From Prevotellaceae bacterium (GTDB taxonomy: Bacteria; Bacteroidota; Bacteroidia; Bacteroidales; UBA932), in assembly GCA_031257655.1 (NCBI GenBank), contig JAIROF010000100.1:1-16811 (forward strand): a stretch of DNA of 16,811 bases, written 5' to 3'. Position 1 is the stretch's first letter. Every line of letters starts with the position of its first letter. The notes under the pieces were generated by a model that saw nothing but the letters and a program-made list of their open reading frames with translations, did not search any database and was not told the DNA's origin. Below are positions 6,726 to 14,200 of this stretch, piece by piece. Both the position numbers and the translations under genes were made by a program.

Positions 6726-8058
6726 GCTTGCTATACCCACATTCGCGCTCCTGCACCTGCTGCTCGCCCATGCCTGCACGGAGGTTGACAAAACCTTGGG
6801 CGAAGACTTTATCCCCCCAAATCAGGAGCTGAAAGTACAGGTGCGCGACGCCACCGGATTTATCACCATGCGCAACGTTGCGCTCGACTCCATGTCCACC
6901 GGCAGCTTCAGCGTCGCCACGCTGGGGCGATTAGACGATGGCCGACTGGGGAAAACCTCCGCCGGATTTGTTGCGCAGTTTTTGCCCGCCTCCTACGCCT
7001 TCACGTTCGAGGAGGGCGTTACCGGATTCGACTCCGTGTGCCTCGTGCTCGGCTTTTCGTCCACCTACGGCAGCGACCCAACGCCGATGACCGTTCAGGT
7101 GTACGAGGTCAACGCCGACCTCAGCATCGACAGCGTGTACTACGGAAAGCCGGAGGTTGCCAACCGTATTTCCAAAAGCGCAAACTTGGCAGCCGGCAGC
7201 GACAGCATCACCGCCGAGAGCACCTCGGTGCGCGTGAGGCTGAGAGACGACGAGCAGCTCTTCAACCGCCTGTTTAGCTACACAACCAGCGCCGACTCTT
7301 TCCTGACCTTCTTCAAAGGGCTATACGTAAAAGTGAAGGATGCCGAAGCAAACGGAGCAGCCGGTGGCTCCATTAAATCCGTCAGCTTGGTGAACTCTTC
7401 GACCTCCTACGCCTCCAGCGCAATTGTAGCCTACTACCGCTATCCGTACACCGACAGCGAAGGCGTCACCAGAGACAGCGTCACCTCCTTTACCTTTCAC
7501 GTCTTTAGCACCACGCCCCGCTTCAACGTTTTTGAGCACGACAATGCTCATCTCATTACGCAAGACGGCGCTGTAGCCGATATGCTTTGCATGCAAGGCT
7601 TGCTGGGAGTTGCTACGAAGATGGAGGTGAGCAGCGATTCGCTGGCGGCATGGACGGGAACCGGCGACGAAAAAAAGGCCTACGCCGTGAGCCGCGCAGA
7701 GCTGGTGCTGCACGTGCAGGATACGAGCGACTACGCTAAGCTGGACGCCTACGCAGCGCAGCTGCAATGTATTGTAAGGCATAGCAGCGATACAAGCGTA
7801 ACCTACGCCTCCATCTGGGACATGTACGCTTCGGACGGAAACTTCAACTCCGCCTTCGACGGAGCGATCAACCGCTCGCTCATGCAGTATTCGCTCAACC
7901 TTACCCACTACTTCAACGCCGCTGCAAAAGACGGCTCGGCGCTGCCCCTGCTGCTGATACCCTACAGCTACACCTCAGACGCTCGTAGCGTGCTCATAAA
8001 CAACACAAGCAGCAAGCCGCAGCTGAAGATAACCTACGTGGAGATAAAAAAGGAGTAG
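6700..8058 (+). CDS. DUF4270-family lipoprotein
   Basis: This is a 452-aa predicted lipoprotein. A signal peptide (KSKLAIPTFALLHLLLAHAC) ends at a candidate lipidated Cys26. The lipobox AHAC is loose, as is common in this phylum, and the following TEVDKTLGED is acidic, which could favour surface export in Bacteroidota. The rest is a beta-rich Ser/Thr-rich secreted sequence with repeated VRLRDDEQLF-, FFKGLYVKVKD- and PQLKITYVEI-type strands typical of DUF4270; the family's function is unknown. The start codon lies within the end of the GT5-like gene in another frame, so the pair is likely translationally coupled and transcribed from the promoter at 5850-5880. The stop codon forms part of a hairpin (8056-8081). 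Confidence 0.82.
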   Translation: MTRFLQKSKLAIPTFALLHLLLAHACTEVDKTLGEDFIPPNQELKVQVRDATGFITMRNVALDSMSTGSFSVATLGRLDDGRLGKTSAGFVAQFLPASYAFTFEEGVTGFDSVCLVLGFSSTYGSDPTPMTVQVYEVNADLSIDSVYYGKPEVANRISKSANLAAGSDSITAESTSVRVRLRDDEQLFNRLFSYTTSADSFLTFFKGLYVKVKDAEANGAAGGSIKSVSLVNSSTSYASSAIVAYYRYPYTDSEGVTRDSVTSFTFHVFSTTPRFNVFEHDNAHLITQDGAVADMLCMQGLLGVATKMEVSSDSLAAWTGTGDEKKAYAVSRAELVLHVQDTSDYAKLDAYAAQLQCIVRHSSDTSVTYASIWDMYASDGNFNSAFDGAINRSLMQYSLNLTHYFNAAAKDGSALPLLLIPYSYTSDARSVLINNTSSKPQLKITYVEIKKE

Positions 8059-8081
8059 CGCCACGGCGGGAAGTGGCGCTA
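8056..8081. terminator. Hairpin between convergent DUF4270 and tatC genes
   Basis: TAGCGCCAC (8056-8064) and GTGGCGCTA (8073-8081) form a perfect 9-bp stem with an 8-nt loop. The stem includes the DUF4270 stop codon. There is no T-run on either side, so it is a weak candidate bidirectional terminator or mRNA 3' stabiliser. A 13-bp GC-rich direct repeat (8093-8105 and 8117-8129) follows. Confidence 0.45.
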
Positions 8082-8136
8082 CAGCGGAAAGGCGCGGCGC
8101 GGCGGTAAGTAAACGTCGCGGCGCGGCGGGCACATC

Positions 8137-8961
8137 TCACACCTCTGCCGGGCTGCGCTTTGTTACGGAGATGCTCAGCTCGTACAGCAGGTACATGGGC
8201 ACGCTGACCAGCATGAGCGTAAACGGGTCGGAGGTAGGGGTGATGACAGCGCCCAGCACCAGAATGACCACCACGGCATGGCGCCTGTATTTTTTCAACA
8301 TTTCCTTGCTTACTATCCCGATGCGCGACAGCGTATACGCCACCATCGGCATCTCAAACACCAGCCCCATAGACAGCAGCGTAGCGTAAAAAATGTTCAT
8401 GTACGAGCCCAAATCTATGCGGTTGACGACGTGCTCCCCAAACTGGTAGACGCCCAAAAAGCGAAAGGCAAGCGGAAAAACAAGGAAGTAGCCCAGCATA
8501 ACGCCCGACAAGAACAGCACAATGCACGACAGGATAAGCGGCACGCCGCGCTTGCGCTCGCGCGGGTAGAGGGCGGGGGCTACAAACCGCCACAGCATGG
8601 TAATAATCACCGGCAGCGAAAGCAGCAGCCCCACGTACAGCGACGAGGTGATGTGCGTAAAAAACGGCGAAGCCAACCGCGTGTTGAGCAGCTCCACCGA
8701 AAAATCGTCGGGGCAGAGAGCGGCGAAGTGCACCGCCTCCGCCAGCTTGCACATGGCGCGGTACACAACAAAGTCGGAGCTTTGGGGCGCAAAAATGATG
8801 CGCGTCAGCAGCTCCTTGTTGAAAAATACCAGCACCGTGCACGCAACCACGGCAATTGCCGAGCGCATCAGCACCCACCGCAGGGCTTCGAGATGCTCCC
8901 AAAAGGTCATTTCGCGCGGCTCGGGCGATGCGGCGCTATCCTCATCACGGTGTATGCCCAT
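8137..8961 (-). CDS. tatC: Sec-independent (Tat) translocase subunit TatC
   Basis: TatC is the polytopic inner-membrane receptor for twin-arginine signal peptides. The 274-aa protein has the conserved N-terminal MTFWEHLEALR (18-28), whose Glu contacts the RR motif. It also has FVAPALYPRERK (126-137), VFEMPMVAYTLSRIGIVS (201-218) and ITPTSDPFTLM (240-250), with six predicted transmembrane helices. Before helix 1 there is a short acidic extension (residues 1-17). It lies 6 bp downstream of tatA on the same strand, so the two are an operon. The stretch from 60 to 100 between helices 1 and 2 is the usual variable periplasmic loop. Confidence 0.96.
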   Translation of the reverse strand: MGIHRDEDSAASPEPREMTFWEHLEALRWVLMRSAIAVVACTVLVFFNKELLTRIIFAPQSSDFVVYRAMCKLAEAVHFAALCPDDFSVELLNTRLASPFFTHITSSLYVGLLLSLPVIITMLWRFVAPALYPRERKRGVPLILSCIVLFLSGVMLGYFLVFPLAFRFLGVYQFGEHVVNRIDLGSYMNIFYATLLSMGLVFEMPMVAYTLSRIGIVSKEMLKKYRRHAVVVILVLGAVITPTSDPFTLMLVSVPMYLLYELSISVTKRSPAEV

Positions 8962-8967
8962 GCCTCG

Positions 8968-9189
8968 CTACTCCCCCCTTAGCACCGTTTCGTCGCTGCT
9001 GATGTTTTTCTTCACCTCGCTTTCCATATCCTTCACGCCCTCCTTAAAGCTGCGCACTCCTTTACCCAAGCCGCGCATGAGCTCGGGAATTTTTTTTCCG
9101 CCAAAAAACAGCAGCACCACCAGCGCTATGATAATTATTTCGGGCGCTCCAATGCTGCTAAAGAGACAAAGTACAGGTTTGATGTTCAT
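8968..9189 (-). CDS. tatA: Tat translocase subunit TatA/E
   Basis: The protein is 73 aa from the ATG at 9187-9189. It has one transmembrane helix (about 16-29, APEIIIIALVVLLFFG), the hinge and amphipathic helix FGGKKIPELMRGLGKGVRSF (29-48) and a charged tail. These are the TatA/TatE features: pore-forming oligomers that act with TatC. No tatB is present, so this is a minimal TatAC system in which TatA is probably bifunctional, as described in other bacteria. A longer reading from a TTG at 9228 is rejected because it begins inside the promoter -7 box (9226-9233). The gene ends 6 bp before tatC. Confidence 0.93.
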   Translation of the reverse strand: MNIKPVLCLFSSIGAPEIIIIALVVLLFFGGKKIPELMRGLGKGVRSFKEGVKDMESEVKKNISSDETVLRGE

Positions 9190-9225
9190 TTTTTTATTGT
9201 TTTTTGTTTGAGAATAGTTAAGGCG

Positions 9226-9233
9226 CAAAGGTA
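9226..9233 (-). promoter_or_regulatory. -7 box of the tatAC promoter
   Basis: On the minus strand this is TACCTTTG, an exact TAnnTTTG match 36 bp before tatA. The -33 region has only weak candidates (TTGG or CTTG at about 9253-9257) and falls in a short direct repeat. Confidence 0.6.
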
Positions 9234-9246
9234 GGTAAATATTTCA

Positions 9247-9280
9247 AGATTTCCAAGCGCAAAAGATTTCCAAGCGCGAA
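9247..9280 (+). repeat. 17-bp direct repeat, two copies
   Basis: AGATTTCCAAGCGCAAA (9247-9263) is followed by AGATTTCCAAGCGCGAA (9264-9280), one mismatch. It covers the -33 region of the tatAC promoter and lies just past the end of the upstream AAA-ATPase-like gene. Confidence 0.8.
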
Positions 9281-9301
9281 AAGTTGGCTGCTGCTACAGC
9301 A

Positions 9302-10864
9302 TCAGTTCGCCACCGCCCACCGGCTTATTCCGCGCTCCTCCTTGCCAAACTCTACGCCGATTTTCACCAGCTTTTTGCCGCTTGCGGCGTAGGGCTTCAG
9401 GTATCCCTTGTCGGCTATCTGCTTCAGCGCCGCCTTTGCGGTGGCGTTTTCGGAGAGCTTGAACTCAAAGACAAACACGGTATGGCTTGTTATCACCACC
9501 GCGTCCGACCGGCCAACCGCGCTGTGCTGCTCCACCTCGATGAACTGCCCCATCAGCCGGAAGAAGATGAAGAACACGGTCTGGTAGTGCTTTTCCTCCT
9601 TGTTGTTGAGGTCGTAGGGGATGCCGGCAAAAAAGGCGGTCAGGCGGGTCATGAAGCTTTCGACGTTGTTGGCCATCAGGTCTTCAATGAAAAACTCCAC
9701 GTAAAATTCGCTCAGCGTATTTTTTTGCATGTACACAGGTAGCAGCTCCTTGAGAAAGCCGTACTTTACCTCTTCATTCGGGAAGCCTAAGGTGTAGGAG
9801 CAGAAGTGGTCATTATACGATTTAATGGTCAGGTAGCCGCTTTGGTAGAGCAGCGGGACAAGATTTTCAAACTCGGCTCGATAGTCGCTAATCTCATCCG
9901 CCGAAATCTTCACGCCATCCTCCATGCTTTTAATGTCAAAATGCTGTTTCTTGAACGTTTTGATAAGAAATGTCGGCGTTCCCGTGTCAAACCAGTAGTT
10001 GCGGAAGCGTTCATCGTTGAAAGTGTTGAGCAGGCTGAAAGGGTTGTACATACCCTCGCTATTTTCCGAGAAGTGGTATCCGTCGTACCGCTTTTTCAGT
10101 TCGGCAAGCGTAGCTTCGCGGGTCAGCTTTCGTTTTTCGGCAAGATTTTCTATCTCCGGCTGAAAGTAGCTGACCAACTCCGACTCCGAAATACCGCAAA
10201 TTCCGGCATATTTTTCATTCAGGCTAATGTCGACCAAGTGGTTGAGGTCGCTAAATACGCTGACTTTTGAGAATTTTGTCACTCCGGTGAGAAAGACGAA
10301 CCGGAGGTAGGCATCGGCGCTCTTCAGCACGCTGTAAAACCCTTTGAGGACTTTTCGCACCTCGTCGTTTACGTTCAGGTCGTCCATGGTGCCGAGCAGG
10401 GGCTTGTCGTATTCGTCCACCAGTACAACCACCTTGCGGCCTGTTTTTTCGTAAGCCCTTGCAATTAGCCCTAATAAGCGGGAGGCCGGCGTTGTGTCTG
10501 TTTCGTCTTTGCCCCATTGCCTTTCCAGTTTTTTCAAATTTGTATCCAGCGCCATATAAAGCGAATTGAGGTCGGTATAGGCTTCCACGTTCAGGTCGAG
10601 GTGAAACACCGGATACTCTACCCAGTCTTTTTCCAGCTCGGCAACAGCCAAGCCCTCAAAAAGCTCCTTTTTCCCGAGGAAGTAGGCTTTGAGGGTGGAC
10701 AGGAAAAGGCTTTTGCCGAAGCGACGCGGACGTCCGAGAAAGTAGGGTTTTCCTAAGCTTACCAAGCGGTAGAGGTATGCTGTTTTATCCACGTAAACGT
10801 AGCCGTTCGTGCGCAAATCCTCAAAATCCTGTATGCCGATAGGCAATTTTCTGGTAGGTAACAT
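9302..10864 (-). CDS. AAA-ATPase-like / PD-(D/E)XK nuclease-family protein
   Basis: The protein is 520 aa from the ATG at 10862-10864. The N-terminal AAA-ATPase_like domain has LPIGIQDFEDLRTNGYVYVD (7-26), the family's unusual Walker A GRPRRFGKS (44-52) and Walker B VVVLVDEYDK (145-154). A C-terminal nuclease-like domain shows GRSDAVV (D454) and FVFEFKLS (E467, K469), the D...ExK core of the PD-(D/E)XK fold. This family is often present in many copies in Bacteroidota; its role is not established (mobile, toxin or regulatory roles are all possible). The chosen start has the SD-like AGAGGAAA 4 bp upstream and a consensus promoter at 10891-10922. The upstream TTG (10921) is within the -33 box. 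Confidence 0.9.
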   Translation of the reverse strand: MLPTRKLPIGIQDFEDLRTNGYVYVDKTAYLYRLVSLGKPYFLGRPRRFGKSLFLSTLKAYFLGKKELFEGLAVAELEKDWVEYPVFHLDLNVEAYTDLNSLYMALDTNLKKLERQWGKDETDTTPASRLLGLIARAYEKTGRKVVVLVDEYDKPLLGTMDDLNVNDEVRKVLKGFYSVLKSADAYLRFVFLTGVTKFSKVSVFSDLNHLVDISLNEKYAGICGISESELVSYFQPEIENLAEKRKLTREATLAELKKRYDGYHFSENSEGMYNPFSLLNTFNDERFRNYWFDTGTPTFLIKTFKKQHFDIKSMEDGVKISADEISDYRAEFENLVPLLYQSGYLTIKSYNDHFCSYTLGFPNEEVKYGFLKELLPVYMQKNTLSEFYVEFFIEDLMANNVESFMTRLTAFFAGIPYDLNNKEEKHYQTVFFIFFRLMGQFIEVEQHSAVGRSDAVVITSHTVFVFEFKLSENATAKAALKQIADKGYLKPYAASGKKLVKIGVEFGKEERGISRWAVAN

Positions 10865-10890
10865 AGCTTTCCTCTTTAAAATGTTCAATG

Positions 10891-10922
10891 CAAATGTAGA
10901 TGAAATTTGTATGAATAGCAAA
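10891..10922 (-). promoter_or_regulatory. Promoter of the AAA-ATPase-like gene
   Basis: On the minus strand TTTG (10922-10919), a 20-bp spacer and TACATTTG (10898-10891) match the Bacteroidota consensus exactly, 27 bp before the ATG. An SD-like AGAGGAAA follows near 10868-10875. Confidence 0.8.
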
Positions 10923-11072
10923 TCGTATCAGACTTCAAATGCCATCCGTGCGCTAAAAAAGGCCAATCGCGGCTTCCGACCGCGCGGGGTATCGCTTTGA
11001 CCCGAATGCCGTGCAGGCTACCGAAATGCCGGCTTGCGGAGGGCAAACCTGCAGAAAAGGTAAAGCGGTATG

Positions 11073-11110
11073 GCTGAAAGTAGAAAATGCGGAATTTTTC
11101 GGCTTTCAGC
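11073..11110 (+). other. Imperfect hairpin in the gltB upstream region
   Basis: GCTGAAAG (11073-11080) pairs with CTTTCAGC (11103-11110); inside, GAAAAT and ATTTTTC extend the stem after a small internal loop. It lies just upstream of the gltB promoter between divergent genes, so it is not an obvious terminator. It could be a protein-binding palindrome or neutral. Confidence 0.35.
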
Positions 11111-11141
11111 TTTTCAACTTTCAACTAATTTTGTACTTTTG
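11111..11141 (+). promoter_or_regulatory. Promoter of gltB
   Basis: TACTTTTG (11134-11141) matches TAnnTTTG. TTTT (11111-11114) sits at the -33 position with a 19-bp spacer. The 5' leader would be about 75 nt and ends with an 8-bp AATCCAAC repeat and an A-rich stretch before the start codon. Confidence 0.55.
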
Positions 11142-11188
11142 TACCGCCAACTTACGGGGCTTGGAATTTATGAATATTCGGAGCGCGT

Positions 11189-11209
11189 AATCCAACAATC
11201 CAACAATCA
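11189..11209 (+). repeat. 8-bp tandem repeat in the gltB leader
   Basis: AATCCAAC occurs twice and is followed by a degenerate AATCAAAA. It is a simple repeat in the untranslated leader close to the gltB start; a role is not evident. Confidence 0.6.
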
Positions 11210-11221
11210 AAAAAATCACAC

Positions 11222-14200
11222 ATGAATTTTACTAACGCTGGACTATATGACCCCCGCTACGACCACGATTCGTGCGGTGTGGGCCTGGTGGTTAACCTCC
11301 ACTCGGCAAAAACTCACGACACGGTAGATAAAGGCCTGAAGCTTTTGGAGAACATGGTGCACCGCGGCGCGGAGGGCGCCGACCCGCTCACCGGCGATGG
11401 CGCCGGCATTATGCTGCATATACCTCACGAATTTATTCTGCTCAACGGCATTCCGGTGCCCGAAAGGGGGCATTACGGAACGGGGCTGGTGTTTTTGTCG
11501 AAGGATGCCTTTAAGCAGCGGCGGGCGCTGGAGGCTATACAGGCGGAGGTGGTGCGCAGCGGCTTTTCGCTGCTCGCCGTGCGCGATGTGCCGGTCAACA
11601 GCGCCATTCTGGGCGCCGGCTCGTCGGCTACGGAGCCGGCGGTCAAGCAGCTTTTTTTGGTGGATAAGGACGGCAAAAACGGGCTGGAGGTGCGGCTCTA
11701 CATCCTGCGCAAGGCGATTGAGCGCAGGCTTGCGCGCGAGGAGTGCTACGTGGTGAGCCTCTCCACCAAGGCCATTGTTTACAAGGGGATGCTCACCTCG
11801 CACCAGCTGCGGGAGTACTTTTTAGACTTGAGCAACCCCTACTTTACCAGCGGCATTGCGCTGGTGCACTCCCGCTTTAGCACCAACACCTTTCCGAAGT
11901 GGGAGCTGGCGCAGCCTTTTCGCCTCCTTGGACACAACGGCGAGATCAACACCATCCGCAGCAACCGCGAGTGGATGAAGGCGCGCGAGGAGCAGCTCGC
12001 GTCCGAAAACTTTACCAGCATCAAAGACGTGCTGCCCATCGTGGAGGAGGGCATGAGCGACAGCGCTTCGCTGGACAACGCGCTGGAGTTTTTCGTCATG
12101 TCCGGCATGTCGCTCCCCCACGCGCTCTCCATGCTCATCCCCGAGAGCTGGAACAGCAAAAACCTCATCCCGGCTTCGCTAAAGGCGTTCTACGAATTTT
12201 GCTCGCTCGCCTTTGAGCCGTGGGATGGCCCCGCCACGCTGCTCTTTTTTGACGGGCGCTACGCCGGCGGCATGCTCGACCGCAACGGGCTGCGCCCGGC
12301 GCGCTACGTCATCACCCGGAGCGGTACGCTGGTGATGGCCTCCGAAACGGGCGTGCTCACGTTCGACCCCTCCGAAATTCGCGAAAAGGGAAAGCTCCAG
12401 CCCGGAAAAATACTGCTCGTGGATACCGAGCAGGGGAAAATTCTCCGCAACGAAGAGCTCAAAAGCGTTTTGGCCGCCGAGCACCCCTACGAAAAATGGC
12501 TGCAAGACTACCGGCTGGAGCTCGACAAAATCACCTCGGGCCGAAGCGTTACCCATGCCGTAGCCGCCTACCCCAAGCTGCTGCAAGCGTTTGGCTACAC
12601 GCGCGAGGAAATCGAAAAGCTCATCATCCCGATGTGCGGCGAAGGCAAGGAGCCTATTGGCTCCATGGGCAACGACGTGCCGCTGGCCGTGCTTTCGCGC
12701 CGTGCGCAAAACCTCTTCCGCTACTTCCGGCAGCAGTTTGCGCAGGTCACCAACCCCCCCATCGACCCGATACGCGAAGAGCTGGTGATGTCGCTCACCG
12801 GCTACATTGGCACCTTCGACCACAACCTCATCTCGCCCAACCCCGACCTCTGCAAGATGATACGGCTCAAAAGCCCCGTGCTCACCAACCGCGACTTCGA
12901 CATCCTTTGCCACATCGAGTACAAGGGATTTCGCTCCTACGCCATCCCCATGCTCTACGATGTAGCCTTGGGCGCCGGGGGGCTGGAGGCGGCCATCGAA
13001 GGCCTTTGCCGCGAGGCCGACAAGGCCGTGGACGAAGGCTACAACTACATTATCCTTAGCGACCGGGGCGTTACGGAGGCCCGGGCGCCCATCCCCTCGC
13101 TCTTGGCCCTCTCGGCGGTGCACCACCACCTGATAGAGGTGCGCAAGCGCGTGCAGATTGGGCTTATTGTGGAGAGCGCCGAGCCGCGCGAGGTGATGCA
13201 CTTCGCCCTCCTGCTCGGCTTTGGCGCAAGCGCCATCAACCCCTACATGGCCTACGCCGCCATCGACGCCCAAATCAAAAACGGCGAGCTGCGCCTCGAT
13301 TTTGCCACCGCCGAAAAGCACTACATCAAGGCCATTGACAAGGGGCTGCTGAAAATCATGTCGAAAATGGGCATCTCCACGATGAGAAGCTACATCGGGG
13401 CAAAAATCTTTGAGGCCGTTGGCATTTCCGAAGCCCTGTCGAAAAAATACTTCGGCGGCGTTACCACCAAGATTGGCGGCATCGACATCGAGGACATCGC
13501 CCGGCAGCAGGAGCAGCTGCTCCGGCGCGCCTTTGCTGCGGACAGCGACGGCGCCGCCCCGCAGAGCGAAGGCTTCTACGCCTACCGCAGAGACGGCGAA
13601 GTGCACGCCTGGAACCCCGAAACGATTTCCAAGCTGCAGCTGGCCACGCGGCTTGGCTCGTACCAAAAGTTTAAGGAGTACACCGCCGCCGTTGACGAAA
13701 AGCGCAGCCCCGTGTTCATTCGCGATTTGCTGGCCATTTCCACCGGGCAGCCGCCCGTCCCCCTCGAAGAGGTGGAGCCAAAGGAGGCCATTGCCCGCCG
13801 CTTTGTTACCGGCGCCATGTCGTTTGGGTCGATAAGCCGGGAGGCGCACGAGGCGATGGCCGTAGCCATGAACAGGCTGGGCGGAAAAAGCAACACCGGC
13901 GAAGGCGGCGAAGACGCCGAGCGCTTCAAGCCCCGCCCCGACGGCTCGTCGGCGCGTAGCGCCATCAAGCAGGTAGCCTCCGGGCGATTTGGCGTTACCG
14001 CCGAATACCTGGTCAACGCCGACGAAATACAAATCAAGGTGGCGCAGGGCGCAAAGCCCGGCGAAGGCGGGCAGCTGCCCGGGTTTAAGGTGGACGACGT
14101 CATTGCCAAAACGCGCCACTCCATACCCGGCATATCGCTCATCTCGCCGCCGCCCCACCACGACATCTACTCCATCGAAGACCTGGCGCAGCTGATATTC

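Noticed and set aside
9190..9228. TTG start adding 13 residues to TatA
   Set aside because: It lies in the TACCTTTG box and TatA proteins normally start just before the transmembrane helix.
10865..10921. TTG start adding 19 residues to the AAA-ATPase-like protein
   Set aside because: It overlaps the -33 box; the downstream ATG has an SD-like site and matches the usual family start.
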